A stretch of 5,439 bases of DNA. Source: DATKMP01 sp035541775 (GTDB taxonomy: Bacteria; Bacteroidota; Ignavibacteria; UBA10030). The stretch is taken from NCBI GenBank assembly GCA_035541775.1, contig DATKMP010000211.1, positions 1 to 5,439 of the forward strand. Reading direction: 5' to 3'. Positions 1-5,439 of the stretch are shown piece by piece (position 1 is the stretch's first letter; every line of letters starts with the position of its first letter). Both the position numbers and the translations under genes were made by a program. The notes below the pieces were generated by a model. That model saw nothing but the letters and a program-made list of their open reading frames with translations, was not told where the DNA came from and did no database searches.

Positions 1-1746
1 AATGATTTTGCACGAGAACAAACGCAGCTGCATCTTCAGGGAAAATTCGACCGTCATGCTGTTTATCTGGAAATCATTCATGCCAACGGGGACAAAATTT
101 TACTTGAAGGATTCGAGAATCCCATTATACGGGATAATAAGGTCGTGGGTTTGCATGGAATTGCCCGCGATATTACCGAGCAGAAAAAGTCGGAATTGTT
201 GCTGAAACAAAGTGAAGAAAAATTTAAAGCCGCATTTATCACGAGTCCCGATTCGATCAATATTAATAGAATGTCGGATGGACGATATATCTCCATCAAC
301 AAGGGCTTCACACGCATTATGGGATATACGGAAGAAGAAATCATTGGCAAATCATCGCTTGAACTGAATATCTGGGTGCACGCTGAAGAACGTGAAAAAT
401 TTGTTGCCGTGCTGCAAAAGAATGGTAAAGTAGAAAATTTCGAATCGCAATTCAGAGCAAAAGATGGTACCCTGCGTACCGGGCTGATGTCTGCATCGAT
501 TCTTCAACTCGACAATGAGCCGCATATTATTTCCATTACGCGCGATATTACAGAAATCAACCGGTTGCAGGAAGAGCTAACGCAATCGCAAAAAATGCTC
601 AGCATCGGCACTCTGGCCGGCGGTATCGCTCATGACTTTAATAATATATTAAACATCATTCTCGGTTATACGGCCATGTTGGAAAAACGCAAATCGGACG
701 GGCAAAAATTTTCAGAAAGCATTTCTGCCATTACCCAAGCTGTCGATCGGGGCAGCGCGTTGGTCCGCCAGATATTAACGTTTGCACGCAAAACGGAGGT
801 GGAATTCAAGCCGTTGTATATGCCGGACATTATTCGCGAACTTTTTTCCATGCTCAAACAAACATTTCCAAAAATTTTTACTTTCCATGAAGAGATGGAA
901 ACTTCCTTACCGTTTATTTTGGGAGATCAAACACAACTGCATCAGGTTTTTCTGAATCTGTGCGTCAACGCTCGAGATGCGATGCCGCATGGAGGCAGTA
1001 TTACCATCCACATTCGAACCGTGCAAGGAATTCAAATTCAAGAACGATTTTCCGGCGCCGACCAAAACCGGTATATGTGCATTTCCGTGGAAGATACGGG
1101 CTTGGGAATGGATGATGCAACACGACAAAGAATTTTCGATCCGTTCTTTACAACGAAGGGAGCAGGTAAAGGAACAGGGCTTGGCCTTGCGGTTGTGTAC
1201 GGAATTATCCAAGCCCATCATGGGTTTATTGATGTGCACAGTATGCTTGGATCGGGAACAAGATTTGATATCTACCTTCCCATTGCCGGCCATGAACAGC
1301 AGCTTCCGCGTTCATCTCCAGAAAAATCTGCCGAGGAATTACGCGGCAGTGAAATGATTTTAATTGTCGAAGATGAAGATTTTTTATTGGAAGTTTTGCG
1401 CAACATTCTTGAATCGCATGGCTATTCCGTGATTTCAGCGCGAAATGGAAAAGAAGCGATTGCGCTTTATCAGCAGCATCAACAAGACATTGATTTGGTA
1501 CTTACGGACATGGGATTGCCCTTGATGACAGGAAGAGATGAATATCTCATGCTCAAAAAAATTAATCCGCATGTACGTGTGATCATAGCAAGCGGATTCT
1601 TTGAACCCGATGTGAAAACAGAATTAGCGGAAGAAGGTGTTCGGGAATTTATCCAGAAGCCCTACCGCCCTGAAGAATTGTTACGAATGATACGTCTGGT
1701 TTTAGATTCCGCTATGCATATAAGCAACAACCATGATAGCGAGTGA
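1..1746 (+). CDS. Hybrid sensor histidine kinase, PAS-PAS-HisKA-HATPase-REC (5' partial)
   Basis: The reading frame is open from the first base, so the true start lies upstream; 581 residues are visible. Residues 1 to about 62 are the end of a PAS domain with its PAC tail (GIARDITEQ). A second PAS/PAC follows at about 70-187 (ends ITRDITEIN). The HisKA dimerisation helix carries the H-box AGGIAHDFNN, with the phosphorylatable His at residue 211 (bases 631-633). The HATPase domain has an N-box (NLCVNARDAM, Asn 323), a G1 box (DTGLGM, Asp 365), an FFTTK F-box and a G2 box (GKGTGLGL). A C-terminal receiver domain starts near residue 452: acidic pair Glu457/Asp458, phosphoacceptor Asp503 (TDMGLP), Ser531 and Lys553 (QKPY). 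All catalytic residues are present, so it should be active. No membrane segment is visible; the missing N-terminus could hold one. With neither HPt nor DNA-binding output, its receiver probably feeds a phosphorelay or tunes the kinase. The signal is unknown. The next gene converges on it. Confidence 0.95.
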   Translation, partial: NDFAREQTQLHLQGKFDRHAVYLEIIHANGDKILLEGFENPIIRDNKVVGLHGIARDITEQKKSELLLKQSEEKFKAAFITSPDSININRMSDGRYISINKGFTRIMGYTEEEIIGKSSLELNIWVHAEEREKFVAVLQKNGKVENFESQFRAKDGTLRTGLMSASILQLDNEPHIISITRDITEINRLQEELTQSQKMLSIGTLAGGIAHDFNNILNIILGYTAMLEKRKSDGQKFSESISAITQAVDRGSALVRQILTFARKTEVEFKPLYMPDIIRELFSMLKQTFPKIFTFHEEMETSLPFILGDQTQLHQVFLNLCVNARDAMPHGGSITIHIRTVQGIQIQERFSGADQNRYMCISVEDTGLGMDDATRQRIFDPFFTTKGAGKGTGLGLAVVYGIIQAHHGFIDVHSMLGSGTRFDIYLPIAGHEQQLPRSSPEKSAEELRGSEMILIVEDEDFLLEVLRNILESHGYSVISARNGKEAIALYQQHQQDIDLVLTDMGLPLMTGRDEYLMLKKINPHVRVIIASGFFEPDVKTELAEEGVREFIQKPYRPEELLRMIRLVLDSAMHISNNHDSE

Positions 1747-1750
1747 GATT

Positions 1751-1798
1751 TTCTTCGAAGGAGGACAAGCGCATTCCATTGAACGCCCGTCCGAAGAA
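1751..1798. terminator. Imperfect inverted repeat in convergent gap, possible bidirectional terminator
   Basis: Between the two convergent stop codons, TTCTTCG (1751-1757) plus GAC (1764-1766) can pair with GTC plus CGAAGAA (1789-1798). This gives ten base pairs, with a six-base bulge on the left arm and a 22-base loop. It sits where a shared terminator would be expected. No run of T follows the stem on either strand, so it is not a canonical intrinsic terminator, and the bulge and large loop weaken it. The position is the best argument for it. Confidence 0.3.
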
Positions 1799-1805
1799 GT
1801 ACCGA

Positions 1806-3323
1806 TCATTCCTCGTGCGGCACGACAACCTCTCCTCGTCGAATCCGTGCAGTAACGCAATGCCGGCGGCTGTAGCTGAAGTAAATCGTAAATCCGATTC
1901 CCAGCCAGATAAATAACCGCCACCAGTTTTCGACGGGAAGAGAAAACATTAAAATAGAACAGCAAACAATTCCGGCAATCGGAGTCAAGGGAACAAACGG
2001 CGCACGGAAAGGGCGCGGGGTAGCGGGATTCGTTTTGCGCATAATCAGTACCGCGGTACAAACTATGACGAACGCCAACAGCGTGCCGATGTTGGTGAGT
2101 TCTGCAAGAATGCGAATGGGAAGCAAGGTCGCCATGCTGCCGACAAAAATTCCTGTAAGAATGGTGGATTTCCATGGCGTTCTGAATTTTTCATGGATTG
2201 CGCCGAAAAAACTTTCCGGCACCATGCCGTCGCGTGCCATCGCAAGCAGCACGCGCGGCTGGCTCAGCATCATTACCAAGAGCACCGAAGTAATTCCCGT
2301 AATCGCGCCAATATCGATTAAGCGCTGCGCCATCGGCAACCCTTTTTGCGCAAACGCATTTGCAACCGGAGCGTTGATATCGATTTGATTGTAAGGCACC
2401 ATTCCCGTGACCACGGCGGAGACGGCAATATACAACAGAGTGCAAAGTATTAACGATGCAATGATGCCGATTGGAACGTCTTTCTGCGGGTGACGCGCTT
2501 CTTCCGCGTGTGTGGAAACAGAATCGAACCCGATGAACGCAAAAAAGATGACCGCTGCGCCTGCGAGCATGCCGAGCGGTACGCCGCTGCTCGCGGTTTG
2601 CCCGAATACTGTATGTCCGAAGAAACTGATGCCGGTGTAACCGTACGGGGCAAACGGATGCCAGTTTGCCGGATCAACATAAAATGCGCCGACGACAATG
2701 ACGAAGACCACGATCACAAGTTTGATGATGACCATCGTTGTGTTGAACACAGCGCTTTCTTTTATTCCTTTTACTAAAATAAATGTAATAGCAGCAGTGA
2801 TGAGAATAGCAGGAAGATCGAGATACGAGCCGGTGGAAAAAAAATGCCCGGCAGCTGTGTCGAAATCAAACGGTGCGGAAGCAAATGCATGCGGTAAAAA
2901 AATGCCGAAACTTTTCAACAAATCCTGAAAATGCGCCGACCATCCGTGAGCGACAGCCGATGAAGCCACAGCATATTCCAACACCAAATCCCAGCCGATG
3001 ATCCACGCAAATAATTCGCCGAGCGTTGAGTACGCGTACGTGTATGCCGAACCTGCAACCGGCGCCATCGAAGCAAACTCTGCGTAACACAATGCGGCAA
3101 ACACACATGCAATTCCTGCGGCGGCAAACGAAAGGATCAATGCCGGGCCGGCTTTATCGTGTGCGCCGACGCCGGTCAACACAAAAATGCCGGTGCCGAT
3201 CACGGCGCCGACACCGAGACTTGTCAACGATATTGGACCGAGAACGCGGCGCAAACGGTTTTCGCCGTTCATTTCTTCCAGCAACAGCGCAAAAGGTTTT
3301 TTATCAAACAAGGAATTGCTCAT
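1806..3323 (-). CDS. APC-superfamily amino acid permease, CAT-like
   Basis: A 505-residue inner-membrane transporter of the amino acid-polyamine-organocation superfamily, closest in style to the cationic amino acid transporter (CAT) group and its bacterial relatives. The TM1 substrate motif is GVGAVIGTGIFVLTG (residues 37-51). A CAT-like stretch follows (GSAYTYAYSTLGELFAW, 91-107) with Glu103, which appears to match a glutamate important in mammalian CAT-1. The TM6 region reads FFAFIGFDSVSTHAEEARHP (260-279), and a conserved loop reads SQPRVLLAMARDGMVP (354-369). About twelve hydrophobic segments are visible, with a short basic-then-acidic C-terminal tail. Length is normal or slightly long. 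The start is well bounded: an in-frame TGA lies directly before the ATG, and GGAG sits eight bases upstream. Substrate cannot be fixed from sequence; bacterial relatives carry cationic, branched-chain or small neutral amino acids. It is transcribed away from ddl and towards the kinase gene. Confidence 0.92.
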   Translation of the reverse strand: MSNSLFDKKPFALLLEEMNGENRLRRVLGPISLTSLGVGAVIGTGIFVLTGVGAHDKAGPALILSFAAAGIACVFAALCYAEFASMAPVAGSAYTYAYSTLGELFAWIIGWDLVLEYAVASSAVAHGWSAHFQDLLKSFGIFLPHAFASAPFDFDTAAGHFFSTGSYLDLPAILITAAITFILVKGIKESAVFNTTMVIIKLVIVVFVIVVGAFYVDPANWHPFAPYGYTGISFFGHTVFGQTASSGVPLGMLAGAAVIFFAFIGFDSVSTHAEEARHPQKDVPIGIIASLILCTLLYIAVSAVVTGMVPYNQIDINAPVANAFAQKGLPMAQRLIDIGAITGITSVLLVMMLSQPRVLLAMARDGMVPESFFGAIHEKFRTPWKSTILTGIFVGSMATLLPIRILAELTNIGTLLAFVIVCTAVLIMRKTNPATPRPFRAPFVPLTPIAGIVCCSILMFSLPVENWWRLFIWLGIGFTIYFSYSRRHCVTARIRRGEVVVPHEE

Positions 3324-3331
3324 TCAGTAGT

Positions 3332-3335
3332 CTCC
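3332..3335 (-). promoter_or_regulatory. Shine-Dalgarno of the permease gene
   Basis: On the minus strand GGAG lies eight bases before the permease ATG. It is the only clear Shine-Dalgarno sequence before any of the four starts visible here, and it supports the start at 3323. Confidence 0.7.
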
Positions 3336-3371
3336 AGAGTTTCAAAAAAATACTTTCATGGTAGTTGATAA

Positions 3372-3400
3372 AACATACAGAGTTTCCGACAGAAACGCAA
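3372..3400 (-). promoter_or_regulatory. Candidate promoter of the permease gene
   Basis: On the minus strand TTGCGT (3400-3395) and TATGTT (3377-3372) are separated by 17 bases, a sigma70-like arrangement that would give a leader of about 40 bases. The -10 side also reads TATGTTTT, a seven-of-eight match to the Bacteroidota-type TAnnTTTG box. Spacing and position are good, but no transcript start is known, so this is a prediction. Confidence 0.4.
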
Positions 3401-3410
3401 TGGAAATTGC
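3397..3410. promoter_or_regulatory. Small palindrome over the permease -35 box, possible operator
   Basis: GCAAT (3397-3401) and ATTGC (3406-3410) form a perfect inverted repeat around a four-base centre. The left half overlaps the predicted permease -35 hexamer, where a bound repressor would block polymerase. A further ATTGC lies at 3424-3428, 18 bases after the first copy and beside the predicted ddl -35 box. Five-base arms can arise by chance. No regulator gene is in the window. Confidence 0.3.
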
Positions 3411-3424
3411 CGTTGGATGCTGCA

Positions 3425-3453
3425 TTGCACCTCTGCACTCTTTTCGGTATCAT
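3425..3453 (+). promoter_or_regulatory. Candidate sigma70-like promoter of the ddl unit
   Basis: TTGCAC (3425-3430) and TATCAT (3448-3453) are 17 bases apart, placing transcription start near 3460 with a leader of about 33 bases. This is the best sigma70-like match on the plus strand of the divergent gap. The alternative box at 3463-3470 cannot be active with the same start, so only one of the two need be real. Confidence 0.4.
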
Positions 3454-3462
3454 GATGAAAAT

Positions 3463-3470
3463 TAATTTTG
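3463..3470 (+). promoter_or_regulatory. TAnnTTTG box before ddl, alternative promoter
   Basis: TAATTTTG is an exact match to the -7 element TAnnTTTG known from Bacteroidota promoters. Its usual partner TTTG near -33 is only approximate here: TTTC at 3442-3445, 17 bases upstream. If used, the leader to the ddl ATG would be only about 15 bases. This matters only if the host belongs to that lineage. Confidence 0.25.
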
Positions 3471-3492
3471 TTGAAGCTGAAAGATTGAATCT

Positions 3493-4665
3493 ATGACTCC
3501 CCAATCGAAAACAGAACATCTGAAAATATCCAACGCCGATTATCATGTCAAACGTCTTCGTGTCGGCGTCATTTTCGGAGGGCGTTCGGTGGAACATGAA
3601 GTCTCGTTAGTTTCTGCGGCCTCGGTGATGAATGCGCTCGATCCGAAATTGTACGAAGTGGTTCCTATCGGCATTGCTGCCGACGGACACTGGCTCAGTT
3701 CCGGCGATGCACTGAAACTGTTGAAAGAAAAAACTTCTCTCGAAAAAATACCGGAGCAAATTCTTGTTCCCGATCCGCGCAAACGCGCGCTCGTCGGCAT
3801 GAATGGTGCGTCGGGCATGGAATCCAAATTGGATGTCATCTTTCCTGCGGTGCATGGAACGTACGCGGAAGACGGAACGCTGCAGGGATTATTGGAACTT
3901 GCCAATATTCCGTATGTCGGCGCGGGCGTTCTCGGTTCAGCCGTTGGCATGGATAAGATTGTGCAGAAGCAGCTTTTGCAGCATGCAAAAATTCCCGTTG
4001 CTCCAATGGTGTGGTTTTTCTTTGACGAATACAAACAGCAGCAAAGCAAGTTGATTGCCACGATGGAACGGTCGCTCAAATATCCGATGTTCGTCAAACC
4101 GGCGCATTCCGGTTCCAGCGTCGGTATTTCCAAGGCGCACAACAGAACAGAATTGGAAGAAGCCATCGCAATGGCTTCACACTACGATTGGAAAATTTTG
4201 GTAGAACGCGCTGTGCCGGATGCGCGTGAAATAGAATGTGCGGTGTTAGGCAACGATGTGCCGGAAGCGTCCGTGCTGGGAGAAATTATTCCCTCGAATG
4301 AATTTTACGATTACGATGCAAAGTATGTCGATGGAAAATCGAACGCTGTAATTCCGGCAAAACTTTCCGTCGCAACGGCAAAGAAAATTCGCGCACTGGC
4401 GACAGAAGCATTCCGCGTTTTAGATTGCTCTGGTATGGCGCGAGTAGATTTTCTCGTTTCAAAAAAAACGAACAAGTTTTATTTGAATGAAATCAATACG
4501 CTGCCCGGTTTCACCTCCATCAGTATGTATCCGAAACTCTGGGAAGCGACGGGATTATCGTATCCGAAATTGTTAGACAAACTCATTCAGCTCGCGGTGG
4601 AACGCCACGCACAAAAATCGAAATTGCAAACGACCTATCAACCGAAAAACAATTGGTATCGTTGA
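3493..4665 (+). CDS. ddl: D-alanine-D-alanine ligase
   Basis: A cytoplasmic ATP-grasp enzyme that joins two D-alanines; MurF then adds the dipeptide to the peptidoglycan precursor. The family signatures run in order over 390 residues: FGGRSVEHEVSLVSA (28-42, with Glu35 of the first D-Ala site), HGTYAEDGTLQG (121-132), AVGMDK (150-155), KPAHSGSSVGISKA (202-215), EIECAVLG (246-253), DYDAKY (273-278), ARVDF (316-320, Asp319) and LNEINTLPGFTS (331-342, with Glu333 and Asn335 as metal ligands). Tyr278 in the omega loop is the residue typical of D-Ala-D-Ala rather than D-Ala-D-lactate ligases. The first family motif begins about 22 residues in, so there is a short polar N-terminal extension. It is probably real: TGA at 3478-3480 is in frame upstream, and no other ATG, GTG or TTG precedes the motif. 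The ribosome-binding site is weak (GAAAGA). The gene lies nine bases before the ftsB-like gene and diverges from the permease. Confidence 0.97.
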   Translation: MTPQSKTEHLKISNADYHVKRLRVGVIFGGRSVEHEVSLVSAASVMNALDPKLYEVVPIGIAADGHWLSSGDALKLLKEKTSLEKIPEQILVPDPRKRALVGMNGASGMESKLDVIFPAVHGTYAEDGTLQGLLELANIPYVGAGVLGSAVGMDKIVQKQLLQHAKIPVAPMVWFFFDEYKQQQSKLIATMERSLKYPMFVKPAHSGSSVGISKAHNRTELEEAIAMASHYDWKILVERAVPDAREIECAVLGNDVPEASVLGEIIPSNEFYDYDAKYVDGKSNAVIPAKLSVATAKKIRALATEAFRVLDCSGMARVDFLVSKKTNKFYLNEINTLPGFTSISMYPKLWEATGLSYPKLLDKLIQLAVERHAQKSKLQTTYQPKNNWYR

Positions 4666-4674
4666 TATATTTTT

Positions 4675-5019
4675 ATGGACGATCAGTTTTTTAGAAATCT
4701 TCAGCCGGAAAAACTGCTGAAGAAAATGGCAAAGAAAGCATCGAAGAACAAAAAACACACCATCATTCTTGTTCTTCTTATCTTTGTGGCATTATATATC
4801 GTGTTTGACAATAAAGGCGTGCTGAAGCGCATCCGCCTGGAACATGAAAAATCAGAATGGATTCAAAAAGTAAAAGCCGACAGCGTGGAAACCAAGCGGC
4901 TGCAAGACTCCATCAACGCGCTGGGAAATGACAAGAAGACGCTGGAAAAAGTCGCGCGCGAGCGGTACGGTATGGTACGCCAAGGCGAAACGGTGTATCA
5001 AGTGAAGAAGGATAAATAA
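4675..5019 (+). CDS. FtsB/DivIC-type septum formation initiator protein
   Basis: A 114-residue bitopic membrane protein of the FtsB/DivIC family, which joins FtsL- and FtsQ-type partners in the divisome and helps trigger septal wall synthesis. The N-terminal 27 residues are polar and lysine-rich. One hydrophobic segment follows at about 28-44 (IILVLLIFVALYIVF). A charged helix likely to form a coiled coil spans about 50-92. The family signature ARERYGMVRQGETVY is at 94-108. Its length is typical. The start at 4675 follows the ddl stop by nine bases, in the same frame, with no Shine-Dalgarno in between. A second in-frame ATG at 4726 (Met18) would give a shorter protein that keeps every family feature, so the start is not certain. 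The gene is probably cotranscribed with ddl, and translation may depend on ribosomes finishing ddl. FtsB and DivIC cannot be told apart from this sequence alone. Confidence 0.88.
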   Translation: MDDQFFRNLQPEKLLKKMAKKASKNKKHTIILVLLIFVALYIVFDNKGVLKRIRLEHEKSEWIQKVKADSVETKRLQDSINALGNDKKTLEKVARERYGMVRQGETVYQVKKDK

Positions 5020-5025
5020 GGAAAG

Positions 5026-5102
5026 GTGTTGGGTTTTAGGAATTAGGATTTTGCTATTGGATTCTTAATCGACAATCGAAAATCATTCAATCAACAATTA
5101 TA
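5026..5102. repeat. AT-rich spacer with seven-base periodicity
   Basis: The gap before rarA can be divided into consecutive seven-base units. The first units share a G-start, T-rich, G-end pattern (for example GTTTTAG and GATTTTG). The later ones share ATCGAAA-like patterns (ATCGACA and ATCGAAA are adjacent). Read on the minus strand, the later units become GATTNTC-like, close to the earlier ones, so the two halves look like one degenerate heptamer in opposite orientations. Degenerate heptamer arrays are known in intergenic DNA of other bacteria. I infer the resemblance by eye only. Confidence 0.4.
5047..5084. repeat. Nested inverted repeat (hairpin) between the ftsB-like gene and rarA
   Basis: Three nested arms pair across a three-base loop: GATTTT (5047-5052) with AAAATC (5079-5084), ATTG (5056-5059) with CAAT (5073-5076), and GATT (5060-5063) with AATC (5067-5070). 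That is fourteen base pairs, interrupted by a small internal loop and a two-base bulge. It is AT-rich, and no T-run follows, so it is a poor intrinsic terminator. It could be a processing or weak stop signal after the ftsB-like gene, or the core of a short palindromic repeat. It begins 28 bases after the ftsB-like stop and ends 20 bases before the rarA ATG. Confidence 0.5.
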
Positions 5103-5104
5103 CA

Positions 5105-5439
5105 ATGTCCGACTTATTTTCACAAGATGATTCAATAAAACGTGCGCCAAGTTCAGCGCCGTTAGCAGAACGCGTACGTCCGACAACACTCGATGAATTC
5201 ATCGGACAGGAACATCTTGTCGGTGCGGACAAACCGTTACGGCTGATGCTGGAACGCGGCGAATTGTCGTCCATCATTTTGTGGGGGCCGCCGGGAGTCG
5301 GTAAAACGACGCTTGCGCGATTGATCGCACAATACCTTAAAGCAAATTTTTACCAATTGAATGCCGTTGCTGCCGGTGTGAAAGATGTGCGCGAAGTGAT
5401 AGCACGGGCTGAAAAAAATCGCGCTGAAAAAACCGTACT
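5105..5439 (+). CDS. rarA: Replication-associated recombination protein A, AAA+ ATPase (3' partial)
   Basis: The frame is open from ATG 5105 to the window end, giving 111 residues of a protein that usually has well over 400. RarA (MgsA; eukaryotic relative WRNIP1) is a cytoplasmic AAA+ ATPase that acts on stalled or damaged replication forks. A variable N-terminus of about 18 residues leads into the family block APLAERVRPTTLDEFIGQ (18-35) and EHLVG (36-40), then SSIILWGPPGVGKTTLA (55-71), where GPPGVGKT (61-68) is the Walker A motif. The visible part ends at AEKTV, just before the place where the Walker B motif is expected. The APLAERVRP and ILWGPPG wording separates it from RuvB and the DnaX clamp-loader subunits. 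The start is bounded by an in-frame TAA at 5066-5068, and no Shine-Dalgarno is visible. It may be read from the ddl transcript or from its own promoter; I see no clear promoter in the 85-base gap. Confidence 0.93.
   Translation, partial: MSDLFSQDDSIKRAPSSAPLAERVRPTTLDEFIGQEHLVGADKPLRLMLERGELSSIILWGPPGVGKTTLARLIAQYLKANFYQLNAVAAGVKDVREVIARAEKNRAEKTV

Noticed and set aside
145..147. GTG at 145 as the start of the kinase gene
   Set aside because: The frame is open and PAS-like back to base 1, so a start here would cut a PAS domain in half. The gene begins upstream of the window.
907..1357. Open frames in other frames on both strands inside the kinase ATPase region
   Set aside because: The kinase frame carries complete N, G1, F and G2 boxes here; the alternatives have no family character.
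1702..2175. Open frame of about 157 codons on the minus strand across the permease 3' end and the kinase stop
   Set aside because: It overlaps the permease in another frame, its translation is rich in His, Arg and Cys without domain character, and it runs through the convergent gap into the kinase gene.
3163..3215. Repeated GCGCCGAC-like words, considered as a DNA repeat
   Set aside because: They encode the Gly/Val/Ala-rich first membrane segment of the permease and are explained by protein sequence and codon choice.
1806..3323. Functional coupling of the hybrid kinase to the permease
   Set aside because: The genes converge, share no promoter, and nothing in the kinase indicates amino acid sensing; adjacency alone is not evidence.
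3543..4166. Long open frame of about 207 codons on the minus strand inside ddl
   Set aside because: It lies wholly within a gene with every Ddl motif, its translation is Ser/Cys/Pro-rich with no recognisable domain, and it looks like an antisense shadow of ddl codon usage.
3493..4665. Van-type D-Ala-D-lactate ligase (glycopeptide resistance)
   Set aside because: The omega-loop residue is Tyr278 in DYDAKY, typical of D-Ala-D-Ala ligases, and there are no vanH, vanX or vanS/vanR-like neighbours.
5105..5439. RuvB or a DnaX clamp-loader subunit instead of RarA
   Set aside because: The APLAERVRP, GQEHLVG and SSIILWGPPGVGKTTLA wording is that of RarA; RuvB and DnaX differ around both blocks.
1..5439. 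tRNA, rRNA, CRISPR array, insertion sequence, phage or defence system
   Set aside because: No cloverleaf, no spaced direct repeats of CRISPR type, no transposase or integrase frame and no terminal inverted repeats were seen; gaps longer than 169 bases do not occur.

Overview
This is an ordinary bacterial chromosomal window. It holds five protein genes, two of them cut by the window edges, and no RNA gene, mobile element, CRISPR array or phage gene that I can see. I find no convincing new biological system. The signals worth a second look are in the short intergenic gaps.

Organism: GC content is moderate. Shine-Dalgarno sequences are weak or absent before ddl, the ftsB-like gene and rarA, and clear only before the permease. 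One TAnnTTTG box lies before ddl. A DFNN-type hybrid histidine kinase is also present. Together these fit the Bacteroidota/Ignavibacteriota/Chlorobi (FCB) assemblage, but this is inference from style. No marker gene fixes the phylum.

Layout: (1) 1-1746, plus strand, is a PAS-PAS-HisKA-HATPase-REC hybrid histidine kinase without its N-terminus. (2) 1747-1805 is a convergent gap with an imperfect stem that could act as a two-way transcription end. (3) 1806-3323, minus strand, is a CAT-like APC-family amino acid permease. (4) 3324-3492 is a divergent control region with a plausible promoter for each side and a small palindrome over the permease -35 box. (5) 3493-4665, plus strand, is D-alanine-D-alanine ligase. 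(6) 4675-5019, plus strand, is an FtsB/DivIC-type divisome protein nine bases after ddl and in the same frame. (7) 5020-5104 is an AT-rich gap with seven-base periodicity and a nested inverted repeat. (8) 5105 to the window end, plus strand, is the N-terminal part of RarA, a AAA+ protein of replication-fork maintenance.

How they fit together: ddl and the ftsB-like gene probably form one transcription unit joining peptidoglycan precursor supply to septum assembly. RarA follows on the same strand after a repeat-like spacer and may or may not share the transcript. The permease and the kinase are separate units. Convergence of the kinase and permease genes gives no evidence that the kinase controls the transporter.
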